A stretch of DNA of 64,000 nt, taken from positions 1 to 64,000 of the forward strand of contig QEVG01000002.1 of the NCBI GenBank assembly GCA_003576905.1, read 5' to 3'. A model generated the notes under the pieces. The model searched no databases and was not told the DNA's origin. It was given only the letters and a program-made list of their open reading frames with translations. Every line of letters starts with the position of its first letter. Positions within the stretch are counted from its first letter, which is position 1. A program made the translations under genes and the position numbers. Source of the stretch: Planctomycetota bacterium (GTDB lineage: Bacteria; Planctomycetota; Phycisphaerae; UBA1845; UTPLA1). This document shows positions 29,019 to 38,108 of the stretch, piece by piece.

Positions 29019-29066
29019 TTTACGGGATCGCTGGATCCCGATAATCACGGCAAACTGTGATTCGAG

Positions 29067-29108
29067 AGTGCCGCGGCTGATTCGCTCAGTCGCGGCACTT
29101 TTTGTTTT
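29067..29108 (+). terminator. Rho-independent terminator of the PEP-CTERM gene
   Basis: A 14-base arm beginning AGTGCCGCGGCTGA pairs at 13 of 14 positions with the arm ending in CGGCACT, over a five-base loop, and runs into TTTTTGTTTT. It lies 48 bases past the stop. Confidence 0.92.
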
Positions 29109-29156
29109 ACCCGGTATGCACCCGAGCGCGCACCACACATGCGTGGCGCAGCTCGG

Positions 29157-29184
29157 TGGAAAAGTGCGATCACTCCGTTAGACT
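29157..29184 (+). promoter_or_regulatory. Candidate fusA promoter
   Basis: TGGAAA at 29157-29162, a 16-base spacer and TAGACT at 29179-29184, about 50 bases before the fusA start and just past the preceding terminator. A moderate match to the housekeeping consensus. Confidence 0.4.
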
Positions 29185-29232
29185 TCTCCCCACTTATCGT
29201 AGCGACACCTTCTGCCCTCAGGTACGAAAAGC

Positions 29233-31350
29233 ATGGCCAGCAAATCCAGCGGGGACTCCGGTATCGAAGGCTCACATATCTCACGGGTGCGGAACATCGG
29301 CGTAGCCGCCCATATCGACGCGGGGAAGACCACGACAACGGAGCGAATCCTCTTTTACACGGGGCGGACCCATAAGATCGGCGAGGTCGACGACGGCACG
29401 ACGACGACGGACTTCGACGAGCAGGAACAGGAACGCGGCATCACGATCTTCAGCGCGGCGGTGACCTGTCCCTGGCGGGATCACCAGATCAACCTCATCG
29501 ACACGCCCGGCCACGTCGATTTTACGGCCGAAGTGGAACGCAGCCTGCGCGTGCTGGACGGCGCGATCATCGTCTTTGACGCCAAGGAGGGCGTTGAGGC
29601 CCAGTCGGAGACGGTATGGCGACAGGCCCGAAAGTACCGCGTCCCCGCGATCTGCTTCATCAACAAGATGGACAAGATCGGGGCGGACTTCGAGATGTCT
29701 GTCGCGTCCATTCAGAAGCGTCTTGAGGCGCACCCGGTCCCCGTGCAGCTTCCCATCGGCGCCGAATCGACATTCAGCGGCGTGATCGACCTGATTCGCA
29801 TGAAGGCCCTGCGCTTCGGCGGGAATCAGGGGACCCAGGTGACGGAGGAGGAGATCCCCGCAGCGCTGATCGAGCCAGCGCGGCAGATGCGGCATCACCT
29901 CGAGGAGAAGGTCGCGGAGACCGACGACGCGTTAATGCAGAAATACCTGGACGAATCGCCGCTGACGGAGGAGGAGATCAAGCGGGCGCTTCGAAAGGCG
30001 ACGATCTCCGGGTCGTTGCAACCGGTTTTCTGTGGGTCGGCGCTGAAGAACACCGGCGTTCAGCCGCTGCTCGACGGCGTGCTGGCCTTCTTGCCGTCGC
30101 CGCTGGACCGCCCGCCGGTGGAAGGGGTCCGCTCCTTAAAGGATGCGACGCGGATAACCCGGGCGCCCCGGACGAGTGAGCCGCTTTCGGCGCTGGTGTT
30201 CAAGATCGTGGCGGAGAAGCCGCTGGATTTGTTCTACGTGCGCGTGTACAGCGGCGTCCTCAAGAGCGGCATGCGGGTGTTCAATGCAAACACGGAGTCC
30301 AAGGAGAACATCAGCCGGATGTTCCGCATGTTCGCGAAGCGGCGGGAGCAGATCGACGAAGCGCCTGCGGGCGAAATCGTGGCGTGTGTCGGGCTGAAGG
30401 ACGCGCTGACCGGCAACACGCTCTGCGACGCGAAGGATCCGGCGCTGCTGGAGAAGATCGAGTTTCCGACGCCGGTGATCAGCGTTTCCGTCGAGCCGAA
30501 GAACACGAAGGACAAGGACGCCCTGCTGGAAACGCTGGGCAAGCTGGCGCGTCAGGACCCGACATTCAAGCATCACTTCAACGCCGAGACGGGGCAGACG
30601 ATCATCAGCGGCATGGGTGAGCTGCATCTCGAGGTGCTGACCTACAAACTGGAACACGACTTCGGCGTTCCAGTGAATGTCGGCAAGCCGCTTGTCGCGT
30701 ATCGCGAAGCGATCTCGCATGCGGCGGAGGCGGAAGGGCGATTCATCCGACAGACGGGCGGGCGCGGGCAGTACGCCGTGGTCCGGCTGCGCGTCGAGCC
30801 GATTCCGTTTGAGAAGGGGAAAGAGCAGTTCGAGTTTTACGACGCGATTCGCGGCGGGGCGATCCGGCCGGAGTTCATCGCGGCAGTGGAGCGCGGCGTT
30901 CGCGACGCGCTGCCGATGGGGGTTCTCGCAGGGTACGAGATTCTCAATGTCCGTGCGACGCTGCTCGACGGGCAGGAGCACGAAGTGGACAGCTCGGAAC
31001 TGGCGTTTGAGAACGCCGGGCGCATTGCGTTTGAAGAGGCGGTGAAGGCGGCGGGTCCGGTGATGCTCGAACCGGTGATGAAGCTTCAGGTCAGCGTGCC
31101 GGACGATTACTTCGGCATGGTAAGCGGCGACCTCAGCGCGCGCCGCGGCATCATCGAGGACACGGAATCGCGCGGGCAGTATCGGGTGATTCACGCAAAG
31201 GTCCCGCTGGCGGAGATGTTCCAGTATGCCACGAAGCTCCGGACGCTCACGCAGGGCCGGTCGAGCTGGTCGATGGAACCGTACACCTACGAGCCGATGC
31301 CGCTCAATCTTCAGCAGGAGCTGCTTCGAAAGCACGGGTACATCGACTGA
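29233..31350 (+). CDS. fusA: Elongation factor G
   Basis: The ribosomal translocase GTPase, 705 residues. G1 is [13 protein letters not shown] (25-37), G3 DTPGH (90-94) and G4 NKMD (144-147); domains II-V follow in normal order ([33 protein letters not shown]). Switch I reads [12 protein letters not shown] instead of the common [12 protein letters not shown], as in some planctomycete and spirochete paralogues, so this could be an spdEFG-type copy; that needs a tree. The usual partners rpsL, rpsG and tuf are absent around it. A hairpin (31415-31434) and a separate promoter lie between it and rpsJ. Confidence 0.95.
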   Translation: MASKSSGDSGIEGSHISRVRNIGVAAHIDAGKTTTTERILFYTGRTHKIGEVDDGTTTTDFDEQEQERGITIFSAAVTCPWRDHQINLIDTPGHVDFTAEVERSLRVLDGAIIVFDAKEGVEAQSETVWRQARKYRVPAICFINKMDKIGADFEMSVASIQKRLEAHPVPVQLPIGAESTFSGVIDLIRMKALRFGGNQGTQVTEEEIPAALIEPARQMRHHLEEKVAETDDALMQKYLDESPLTEEEIKRALRKATISGSLQPVFCGSALKNTGVQPLLDGVLAFLPSPLDRPPVEGVRSLKDATRITRAPRTSEPLSALVFKIVAEKPLDLFYVRVYSGVLKSGMRVFNANTESKENISRMFRMFAKRREQIDEAPAGEIVACVGLKDALTGNTLCDAKDPALLEKIEFPTPVISVSVEPKNTKDKDALLETLGKLARQDPTFKHHFNAETGQTIISGMGELHLEVLTYKLEHDFGVPVNVGKPLVAYREAISHAAEAEGRFIRQTGGRGQYAVVRLRVEPIPFEKGKEQFEFYDAIRGGAIRPEFIAAVERGVRDALPMGVLAGYEILNVRATLLDGQEHEVDSSELAFENAGRIAFEEAVKAAGPVMLEPVMKLQVSVPDDYFGMVSGDLSARRGIIEDTESRGQYRVIHAKVPLAEMFQYATKLRTLTQGRSSWSMEPYTYEPMPLNLQQELLRKHGYID

Positions 31351-31414
31351 CGCGGCGCATTTCGCAACTGCCGGGGAATCCACGCGTTAGCTTCCGGCCT
31401 GCGCGCGGTGTTGG

Positions 31415-31434
31415 ATCGGGAACAGCTTCCCGAT
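31415..31434 (+). terminator. Hairpin between fusA and rpsJ
   Basis: ATCGGGAA (31415-31422) pairs perfectly with TTCCCGAT (31427-31434) over a four-base loop, 64 bases past the fusA stop. No T-run follows, so it may only slow or process the transcript. Confidence 0.4.
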
Positions 31435-31549
31435 GCGATCAGCCACCGGGCCTTCGGCGCCTGAATCGACGGCGGCCTTGCCGTAAGTTGTTTCAGGGGC
31501 TTAGGTTAACGTAGCGAAACGAGTCAGCCGATTTCTTGCGGCGGTTCGC

Positions 31550-31577
31550 TTGACAACGGTGGGGGGTGTGATACCCT
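31550..31577 (+). promoter_or_regulatory. Promoter of the S10-spc-alpha superoperon
   Basis: A perfect -35 TTGACA (31550-31555), a 16-base spacer and -10 TACCCT (31572-31577) preceded by TGA (extended -10). Start of transcription near 31585, about 60 bases before rpsJ. The -10 resembles that of the PEP-CTERM gene (TAACCT). Confidence 0.7.
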
Positions 31578-31645
31578 GTCTGGTCTTGCTCCGCCCGGGA
31601 CGTGCGGGGTATTTTTTGTCCCTATTGCGGATTGGGTAAAGACCT

Positions 31646-31954
31646 GTGGCACTTGATCGGATACGCATTCGGATGGAAGCCTACGATTCGACGGCGCTGG
31701 ACTCGTCGGCGCGTGAGATCGTGGAACACGCAAAGCGGACGAACGCACGTGTTCGCGGGCCGATTCCGCTTCCGACGCGAATCGAGCGGTACACGGTTCT
31801 TCGCAGTCCGCACATTGACAAGAAGTCCCGCGAGCAGTTCGAGATGCGCACGCACAAGCGTGTGATTGACATCTTCGAGCCGACGGCGCGGACGGTAGAG
31901 GCATTGAATCGGCTGGTAGTGCCGGCAGGCGTGTTTGTAAAAATCAAGGCGTGA
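31646..31954 (+). CDS. rpsJ: Ribosomal protein S10
   Basis: Small-subunit head protein, also the NusE antitermination factor. The 102 residues are of normal length with the expected IRIRMEAYD start, GPIPLPT loop and HKRVIDI stretch. Translation begins at a GTG; no strong ribosome binding site precedes it. It is the first gene after the superoperon promoter and is followed by a 136-base gap before rplC, the widest gap in this part of the cluster. Confidence 0.97.
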   Translation: MALDRIRIRMEAYDSTALDSSAREIVEHAKRTNARVRGPIPLPTRIERYTVLRSPHIDKKSREQFEMRTHKRVIDIFEPTARTVEALNRLVVPAGVFVKIKA

Positions 31955-32090
31955 CGCAGGATCGGTGACCTGACGTTGGCACCGATATCGGCGTCCGGAC
32001 TTCGTTGCATAACTGAATAAGAACATCTTGTCGCGTGAGCCTCATCGCGCGAACCCGGCCCACGAAAAGGTTAAGGGACATCGTATCGCC

Positions 32091-32741
32091 ATGAACGCCG
32101 CCATCCTTGGAAAGAAAATCGGCATGACCCGCGTCTTCACCGAAGACGGCACGAGCGTGCCCGTGACCGTCGTGCAGGCGGGCCCCTGCCCGATCCTTCA
32201 GGTCAAGACGAAGGAGACCGACGGCTACGAGGCCGTTCAGCTCGGCTTCGACAGTGCCCGGCCCGCGCGGTCGACGCGCCCGCAGATCGGCCACACCCGC
32301 AAGGCGAGCGCCGTTCCGCAGAAGTTCGTCCGCGAAATCCGCCTGATCGACGCGACCGACAAGAAGGCCGGCGAGACGGTCACGGTCGAAATCTTCGAGC
32401 AGATGGGCGTGAAGTACGTGGACGTGGTGGGGACCTCGATCGGCAAGGGTTTCCAGGGCGTCATGAAGCGGCACAACTTCGGCGGCCAGCCCGGCTCGCA
32501 CGGCACCGAGCGCAAGCACCGCTCGGCGGGCGGCATCGGTTCTTCCGGCAACCGCGGACACGGCCGCTGTATCAAGAAGGGCAAGCGCATGGCGGGCCAC
32601 ATGGGCCACGAGCGATGCACGGTCCGGAACCAGCACCTTGTCGGGATCGACAAGGATCGCAACCTGCTCCTGATCCAGGGGGCCGTTCCGGGTCCGAAGA
32701 ACGGCTACCTTATTGTGTCGAAGGCAAAAACCAAGGGATAA
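32091..32741 (+). CDS. rplC: Ribosomal protein L3
   Basis: Large-subunit core protein that reaches towards the peptidyl transferase centre. 216 residues. The start MNAAILGKKIGMTRVF and the extended loop with HNFGGQPGSHGTERKHRSAGGIG are typical. The ATG at 32091 is the one that gives the normal N-terminus; the AAGGG before it is rather distant (~13 bases). Confidence 0.97.
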   Translation: MNAAILGKKIGMTRVFTEDGTSVPVTVVQAGPCPILQVKTKETDGYEAVQLGFDSARPARSTRPQIGHTRKASAVPQKFVREIRLIDATDKKAGETVTVEIFEQMGVKYVDVVGTSIGKGFQGVMKRHNFGGQPGSHGTERKHRSAGGIGSSGNRGHGRCIKKGKRMAGHMGHERCTVRNQHLVGIDKDRNLLLIQGAVPGPKNGYLIVSKAKTKG

Positions 32742-32800
32742 CGGGTCCTCGGGTCGCGCGGCGTCAGGCCGGGCGGCCCTTTTTGTTACGGCGTGCGAAC

Positions 32801-33454
32801 ATGATCGAAATACCGGTCCTCAACACGAAGGGCGAAAAGGTCGGCAGCGAGAAGCTGGACCCGGCCCTCCTCGGCGGCCGCGTGCGGCACGACCTGCTCA
32901 AGCAGGCGATCGTGACGTACCGGGCGAACCAGCGCCAGGGAACCTTCAAAACCAAGAGCCGCGCCGAGGTGCACGGGGCCTCGCGGAAGCTGTACCGGCA
33001 GAAGGGCACGGGCAATGCCCGCGCGGGTAACCTGCGCACGCCGGTCCGGGTGGGCGGCGGTCATGCCTTCGCCAAGAAGCCGCGTGATTTTTCGAAGACG
33101 CTGCCGCGGAACATGCGGCGGCTGGCCCGAAACTCGGCGATCCTCGCCAAGGCGCAGTCCGGCGAAGCAGTGATCGTCCAGGGGCTCAAGTTCGACGCAC
33201 CGAAGACGAAGCAACTGGCCCAGGTGCTGCATGCCGCGAAGGGAGATCGTGGAACCCTGCTCGCGGTGACCACGGCGGACCGCAATCTGATGCTGTCGGG
33301 CCGGAACATTCCCAAGTTCGGCATGAAGGCGGTCTGGGAGATCAACGCATACGACGTGCTTCGCGCCCGGCGACTGATGTTCACGCCGGAGGCGTTCGAG
33401 GCGCTTCGCAAGGACCCGGCCGAAGCCGGCCGAGCGGCGGCCGCGCAGGCCTGA
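32801..33454 (+). CDS. rplD: Ribosomal protein L4
   Basis: Large-subunit protein lining the exit tunnel, and the S10-operon autoregulator in enterobacteria. 217 residues, with the tunnel loop signature YRQKGTGNARAGNLRTP and a normal C-terminus plus a short Ala-rich tail. No ribosome binding site is seen before the ATG at 32801; instead a small GGCC/GGCC hairpin (32767-32778) followed by CTTTTTGTT lies 14-34 bases upstream, which could attenuate transcription or couple translation. Confidence 0.97.
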   Translation: MIEIPVLNTKGEKVGSEKLDPALLGGRVRHDLLKQAIVTYRANQRQGTFKTKSRAEVHGASRKLYRQKGTGNARAGNLRTPVRVGGGHAFAKKPRDFSKTLPRNMRRLARNSAILAKAQSGEAVIVQGLKFDAPKTKQLAQVLHAAKGDRGTLLAVTTADRNLMLSGRNIPKFGMKAVWEINAYDVLRARRLMFTPEAFEALRKDPAEAGRAAAAQA

Positions 33455-33465
33455 GGTGAAATGAG

Positions 33466-33777
33466 ATGGACATCTATCACGTAATCAAGCGGCCGCTTGT
33501 CACCGAGAAGGGGACGCATCAGAGCCGGCAATCGCACGCGGCGACGCGGACGCGGCCGGGCCGCGGGGGCGCGTACAGTTTCGAAGTGCATCCACAGGCC
33601 AACAAGATCGAGATACGCGACGCGATCGAGAAGATCTACGGCGTGAAGGTGGCCTCGGTGCGGACGTGCATGCACAAGGGCAAGCGCCGGCGGTATCGGT
33701 TCAAGTTCGGCCTGACGCGGCAATGGAAGAAGGCGGTGGTCGTTCTTAAGCCGGAACACCACATTGATCTGTTCTAA
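33466..33777 (+). CDS. rplW: Ribosomal protein L23
   Basis: Exit-port protein that docks trigger factor and SRP. 103 residues. The family core is plain (VIKRPLVTEKGT, YSFEVHPQANKIEIRDAIE, VRTCMHKGKRRR). Between LVTEK and YSFEV there is a basic insertion of about 12 residues (HAATRTRPGRGG region) relative to common bacterial L23. GAGGTG precedes the ATG. Confidence 0.96.
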   Translation: MDIYHVIKRPLVTEKGTHQSRQSHAATRTRPGRGGAYSFEVHPQANKIEIRDAIEKIYGVKVASVRTCMHKGKRRRYRFKFGLTRQWKKAVVVLKPEHHIDLF

Positions 33778-33822
33778 GGTGACGCGCCGCCACGGGGCGG
33801 CCAGTGCAGGGGTTGACGCGAC

Positions 33823-34692
33823 ATGGGCGTGAAAATCTACAAGAAAACGACACCCGGCCGACGCCAGTCGAGCGTGAATGATTTCGCCGAACTGACGTCG
33901 AAGCATTCGCGTCCGGTCAAGAGCCTGACACGGCCCCTGACCAAGACCGGCGGCCGCAACAACCAGGGCTTCACGACCTCGCGTTTTCGCGGCGGCGGGC
34001 ACAAGCGCCGCTACCGCGTCGTTGATTTCCGGCGGAACAAGGACGGGGTGGCCGCCACGGTCGAGCGGGTGGAATACGATCCGAACCGCAACGTCTTCAT
34101 TGCCCTGTTGAAGTACGGTGACGGCGAGCTGCGGTACATCCTTGCTCCGAACGGCCTGAAGGCCGGGGACAAGGTGATGAGCGGGCCGACGGCTGAGCCG
34201 AAGCTTGGCTGCGCGATGGCGATCAAGGACATGCCGGTCGGCATGGACATTCACAATATTGAGCTTAACGCCGGACAGGGCGGCAAGCTGGTGCGCACGG
34301 CGGGAAGCGTCGCACGGCTGGTCGCCAAGGAAGGCGAATGGGCGACGATCGTGCTGCCTTCCGGCGAAATGCGGCAGGTGCGGACTGATTGCCGGGCGAC
34401 GATCGGCCAGCTCGGCAACATGGATTTCAAGAACATCATCTGGGGCAAGGCGGGGCGGACCCGGTATCTCGGTCGTCGCCCGCACGTTCGAGGCACGGCC
34501 CAGAACCCGGTGGCACATCCTCTGGGCGGCGGCGAAGGCCGGAGCGGCGGCGGCCGGCATCCGTGCAGCCCGACGGGCGTGCTGGCCAAGGGCGGGCGGA
34601 CGCGCAATCCGCGGAAGAACTCGAATCGACGCATTCTGCGCCGCCGCAAGAGCGTGCGCTACGGACAGGTATCGCTTCCGCGGCGGAAGTAG
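33823..34692 (+). CDS. rplB: Ribosomal protein L2
   Basis: Core large-subunit protein needed for subunit joining and peptidyl transfer. 289 residues, slightly longer than usual. The functional loop near the C-terminus reads NPVAHPLGGGEGR where many bacteria have NPVDHPHGGGEGR: the first His (equivalent to E. coli His229) is kept, while the preceding Asp is Ala and the second His is Leu. Other family features (KRRYRVVDFRR, GDGELRYILAP) are normal. Confidence 0.97.
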   Translation: MGVKIYKKTTPGRRQSSVNDFAELTSKHSRPVKSLTRPLTKTGGRNNQGFTTSRFRGGGHKRRYRVVDFRRNKDGVAATVERVEYDPNRNVFIALLKYGDGELRYILAPNGLKAGDKVMSGPTAEPKLGCAMAIKDMPVGMDIHNIELNAGQGGKLVRTAGSVARLVAKEGEWATIVLPSGEMRQVRTDCRATIGQLGNMDFKNIIWGKAGRTRYLGRRPHVRGTAQNPVAHPLGGGEGRSGGGRHPCSPTGVLAKGGRTRNPRKNSNRRILRRRKSVRYGQVSLPRRK

Positions 34693-34732
34693 GCGGCGGA
34701 GCGGAAGATTTTTTGACCGGGGTTAGGGACCT

Positions 34733-35029
34733 ATGGGACGAAGCTTAAAAAAGGGACCGTTCGTTGATCCGCGGCTTTTCGAGAAGGTCGAAAAGGCCAT
34801 CTCGGCCGGCAGCCATGAGCCCATCAAAACCTGGGCGCGGCGCTGCACGATCCCGCCGGAGTTCGTGGGCCGCACGTTTGAGGTTCACAACGGCAAGGTC
34901 TTCAAGAAAGTTTTCGTGACCGAAGACATGGTCGGTCACAAGCTGGGCGAGTTCTCGCTGACGCGGACCTGGAAGGGCCACAGCGGCGTGAAGAAGGTGG
35001 AGGCTGAGGCCGCCCCTGCCAAGAAGTAA
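34733..35029 (+). CDS. rpsS: Ribosomal protein S19
   Basis: Small-subunit head protein contacting S13. 98 residues with SLKKGPFVD at the start, [17 protein letters not shown] and [12 protein letters not shown]; a short Ala/Lys tail follows. 40 bases after rplB, 22 before rplV. Confidence 0.97.
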   Translation: MGRSLKKGPFVDPRLFEKVEKAISAGSHEPIKTWARRCTIPPEFVGRTFEVHNGKVFKKVFVTEDMVGHKLGEFSLTRTWKGHSGVKKVEAEAAPAKK

Positions 35030-35051
35030 CGGAGCAGGCTGAGTATTTGTC

Positions 35052-35393
35052 ATGGCAAAGTGGACTTCGATACATCGCTACGCCCGAATCAGCCCGCGGA
35101 AGGCGCGGCTGGTGACCGGGCTCATCGCGGACCGGCACGTGGACGAGGCGCTGGAGCTGCTCAAGTTCACGCGGAAGCGGGCCAGCGTCCTGGTGGACAA
35201 GGTGCTCCGGGCGGCGATGGCCGACGCGGACGAAAAGGAAGCGAACGTGCGGCGGCTGTACGTGCACGAGGCGCGGGTGGATCCGGGCCCGATCATCAAG
35301 CGGTTTCAGCCGAAGGATCGCGGCCGGGCGCACCCGATCCACAAGCGGACAAGCCACATTGTCGTGACCGTTGCGGAAGGACCAAGGAAGTAG
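35052..35393 (+). CDS. rplV: Ribosomal protein L22
   Basis: Exit-tunnel protein. 113 residues; the core RYARISPRKARLVTGLI and the C-terminal KRTSHIVVTV strand are standard. The beta-hairpin segment DPGPIIKRFQPKDRGRAHPI that lines the tunnel is complete. Six bases separate it from rpsC. Confidence 0.97.
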   Translation: MAKWTSIHRYARISPRKARLVTGLIADRHVDEALELLKFTRKRASVLVDKVLRAAMADADEKEANVRRLYVHEARVDPGPIIKRFQPKDRGRAHPIHKRTSHIVVTVAEGPRK

Positions 35394-35399
35394 GCGAGC

Positions 35400-36149
35400 A
35401 TGGGACAGAAGACGCATCCAATCGGATTTCGCATCGGGGTGACGGAAGACTGGCGTTCGCGCTGGTACGCGCCCAAGGCGGCCTACGCGGAGTTCCTCAT
35501 TGAAGATCACAAGATCCGGCAGCACATTGACCGGCGTCTGAACCGCACGGCGCCCTTTGCGGGCTGCGCCGGCGTTGAGATCGAGCGCACGCGAAACGAG
35601 GTCAAGGTCCTGATCGCGACGGCCCGCCCCGGCATGGTCATCGGTCCGAAGGGTGCCGAGGTGGACAAGCTTCGGGAAGAGCTTGAAGAGCTGATCGACC
35701 GCAAGGTGAGCGTCAACATCAAGGAGATCAAGAATCCCGATCTCAACGCCCAGCTCATTGCGCTGGACATCGCCGAGCAGCTCAAGAAGCGCGGCAGTTT
35801 CCGGCGCATGATGAAAATGCACTGCGACTCGGCGATCGCCGCGGGGGCGAAGGGCATCAAGATCATCTGCAAGGGCCGGCTGGGCGGCGCGGAAATGTCG
35901 CGCATGGAGACCCAGAAGCTCGGTTCGATTCCGCTCCAGACGCTCCAGGCGCGGGTGGAATACGGCTTTGCGCAGAGCTTTACGACCTACGGAGCGATCG
36001 GCGTCCGCGTCTGGCTGTATCGGGGCGACTACCGCGAGTTTCTCAACGGCGACGAGGCGGCCGATACGCCGCCGCCGGAGACGGGTCGCCGTCGGGGCCG
36101 CGGGGCGGGCGGTTCCCATGGGCCGCGAAACCCGGAACAGGGAGCATGA
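35400..36149 (+). CDS. rpsC: Ribosomal protein S3
   Basis: Small-subunit mRNA-entry protein with helicase activity. 249 residues: N-terminal GQKTHPIGFRIG, KH domain GMVIGPKGAEVDKLREEL, then the S3 C-terminal domain ending GVRVWLYRGDY. A Pro/Arg/Gly-rich tail of about 30 residues is added at the end. Confidence 0.97.
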   Translation: MGQKTHPIGFRIGVTEDWRSRWYAPKAAYAEFLIEDHKIRQHIDRRLNRTAPFAGCAGVEIERTRNEVKVLIATARPGMVIGPKGAEVDKLREELEELIDRKVSVNIKEIKNPDLNAQLIALDIAEQLKKRGSFRRMMKMHCDSAIAAGAKGIKIICKGRLGGAEMSRMETQKLGSIPLQTLQARVEYGFAQSFTTYGAIGVRVWLYRGDYREFLNGDEAADTPPPETGRRRGRGAGGSHGPRNPEQGA

Positions 36150-36193
36150 CAGGCGTCCGGACGCCGGATGAGCGAACGTGAGGAGTTGGTGAA

Positions 36194-36613
36194 ATGGCAT
36201 TGATGCCGGCACGAGTCAAGTATCGAAAACACCACCGCGGGAAAGTGCGCGGCAACGCGACGCGCGGCAACACGGTCGCGTACGGCGACTTCGGGTTGCA
36301 GGTGCTCCAGGCGGGATGGATTTCCGGCCGGCAGATCGAGGCCGGGCGCATGACGGCGTCGCATTATTTGCAGCGGCAGGGCCGCGTGTTCATCCGCATC
36401 TTCCCGCACAAGAGCGTTTCGTCGAAGCCGCTCGAGACGCGCATGGGCAAGGGCAAGGGCGAGCCGGACTACTGGGTCGCCGTGGTGAAGCCCGGAACGG
36501 TGCTGTTCGAGATCGGCGGCGTTGACGAGACGGTGGCCCGGATGGCGCTGTCTCGGGTGGCGCACAAGATGCCGTTTCGTTGCCGCTTCGTGAAGCGGCG
36601 GCACGGTCTGTAA
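36194..36613 (+). CDS. rplP: Ribosomal protein L16
   Basis: Large-subunit protein next to the A-site tRNA. 139 residues with MPARVKYRKHHRGK and the FGLQVLQAGWISGRQIEAGRMT core; the MGKGKGEPDYWVAVVKPG segment is standard. 59 bases separate it from rpmC. Confidence 0.97.
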   Translation: MALMPARVKYRKHHRGKVRGNATRGNTVAYGDFGLQVLQAGWISGRQIEAGRMTASHYLQRQGRVFIRIFPHKSVSSKPLETRMGKGKGEPDYWVAVVKPGTVLFEIGGVDETVARMALSRVAHKMPFRCRFVKRRHGL

Positions 36614-36672
36614 GGCGTTTCGGAGACGGAAACGGAATCGGCGGGACACGAGGACGAATAGAGCGATCGGCC

Positions 36673-36924
36673 ATGAAGATAACCGAGATTCGCGAAATGA
36701 AGACGGAGGAGCTGCACGGCGAGCTGGATCGCCTGCGGCGGCACCTTTTCGACCTCCGCAGCCAGCGGGTGACGGAGAAGCTCGAGGATCCGTCGCTGCT
36801 CCGCAAGACGCAGAAGGACATCGCCCGGATCTTTACCGTGCTGAACGAGCGCGGCGAGAAGGACATCGAGCAAAAGCAGTATCACCTCGAGTCGGCCGGA
36901 ACGGCCGCTCGAAAGGCCAAGTAG
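36673..36924 (+). CDS. rpmC: Ribosomal protein L29
   Basis: Exit-port protein, a two-helix hairpin. 83 residues with [26 protein letters not shown] and [13 protein letters not shown]. The frame is open 31 codons further upstream, overlapping the 3' end of rplP, but the ATG at 36673 gives the normal N-terminus. An extra ~15-residue polar tail is present. Confidence 0.95.
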   Translation: MKITEIREMKTEELHGELDRLRRHLFDLRSQRVTEKLEDPSLLRKTQKDIARIFTVLNERGEKDIEQKQYHLESAGTAARKAK

Positions 36925-36958
36925 AGCGGGCGAGGCCCTCGTGAAGGATGGATCGGAA

Positions 36959-37249
36959 ATGACGACAGGACAGACGGCACAGGACACCGCTCGAAGGGGC
37001 CGCCGCACGCGCATCGCGGTGGTGGATACCGACAAGCGGAACAAGACGATCAAGGTTCGGATCGACCGGCTCGTCAAGCACGATAAGTACGGCAAGTACC
37101 TTCGGCGGCGGAGCGTCCTGCACGTTCACGACGAGAAGAACGAGGCACACGTCGGCGACGTGGTCGAGATCATGGAGTGCCGTCCGATCAGCAAGACGAA
37201 GTCCTGGCGTCTGTTGCGGGTCATCCGCCGCGCGGCGGGCACGAACTAG
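36959..37249 (+). CDS. rpsQ: Ribosomal protein S17
   Basis: Small-subunit primary binder of 16S rRNA. 96 residues from the ATG at 36959 (AAGGAT upstream); an in-frame GTG at 36941 with GAGG before it would add six residues. The OB-fold core [21 protein letters not shown] and [21 protein letters not shown] is standard. Confidence 0.96.
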   Translation: MTTGQTAQDTARRGRRTRIAVVDTDKRNKTIKVRIDRLVKHDKYGKYLRRRSVLHVHDEKNEAHVGDVVEIMECRPISKTKSWRLLRVIRRAAGTN

Positions 37250-37263
37250 GGAGCGGTCGTTAC

Positions 37264-37677
37264 ATGATTCAGGCGGAAAGCATGGTCGATATCGCGGACA
37301 ACACCGGCGCGAAGCGCGCCCTGGTGATCCGCGTTCTGGGCGGTTCGACCCGCCGACAGGGTTTCACGCGACGCACGGCGTCGGTGGGCGACATCGTCGT
37401 CTGCGCGGTCAAGAAGGCCCTGCCGAACAGCGACTACCTGGTCGGCAACAGCCGCAAGGAACGCAGTTCGCGGCGCAAGGTCAAGTGTGTCATCGTGCGG
37501 ACGAAGTCGCCGGTGCGGCGCGGCGACGGCAGCTACGTCCGGTTTGACAGCAATGCCGCCGTCATCATCGACGACGAGAGGAACCCAAAGGGCACGCGCA
37601 TCTTCGGCGCGGTCGCCCGGGAGCTGCGCGACAAGGGGTTCATGAAGATCGTGTCGCTGGCGAGCGAAGTCGTATAG
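37264..37677 (+). CDS. rplN: Ribosomal protein L14 with two insertions
   Basis: Large-subunit protein at the subunit interface. 137 residues instead of the usual ~122. The extra residues fall in two places: six or seven after GGS ([15 protein letters not shown] replaces a shorter HRRYAxVGD) and about seven in [19 protein letters not shown], before the CVIVRTK strand. Both insertions are basic, which suggests added rRNA contacts (inference). The ATG at 37264 follows rpsQ by 14 bases. Confidence 0.96.
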   Translation: MIQAESMVDIADNTGAKRALVIRVLGGSTRRQGFTRRTASVGDIVVCAVKKALPNSDYLVGNSRKERSSRRKVKCVIVRTKSPVRRGDGSYVRFDSNAAVIIDDERNPKGTRIFGAVARELRDKGFMKIVSLASEVV

Positions 37678-37706
37678 GACCCGGCGATCGAGAGGACAGA
37701 ACGGAT

Positions 37707-38063
37707 ATGGCCGCAAAGGTACGAAAGGGCGATCGGGTCGAGGTGATCTCCGGCGATCACCGGGGCGAGCAGGGCAAGATTCTGCGCATCGACCCGGAGA
37801 CAAACCGTGTCTGGGTCGAGGGCGTGAACCTGGTCTACCGGCACCTGAGGCCCAGCCGGACGAATCCGCAGGGCGGGCGCATCCGCAAGGAAGCCCCGAT
37901 CCATGTCTCCAACGTGCTGCCGGTCGATCCGAAGACCGGCCGGGGGGCGCGGGTGCGGTTTGACGTGGAACAGAGCGGCGGCAAGACATCGTCAAAGAAG
38001 CGTGTCACCGTCGGCGGCACGGTCCTTGAGGACGTAAAGGGATCCGCGAAGGCGAAGTCATAA
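37707..38063 (+). CDS. rplX: Ribosomal protein L24
   Basis: Large-subunit assembly initiator with a KOW motif (KGDRVEVISGDHRGEQGKIL). 118 residues; the stretch GRIRKEAPIHVSNVLPVDPKTG is standard, and a Lys/Ser-rich tail of ~20 residues is added. Confidence 0.96.
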   Translation: MAAKVRKGDRVEVISGDHRGEQGKILRIDPETNRVWVEGVNLVYRHLRPSRTNPQGGRIRKEAPIHVSNVLPVDPKTGRGARVRFDVEQSGGKTSSKKRVTVGGTVLEDVKGSAKAKS

Positions 38064-38108
38064 GTGTAAGGACGCGATCGGGCGGTCAGAGCCCGGCGTG
38101 AAAGTGAC

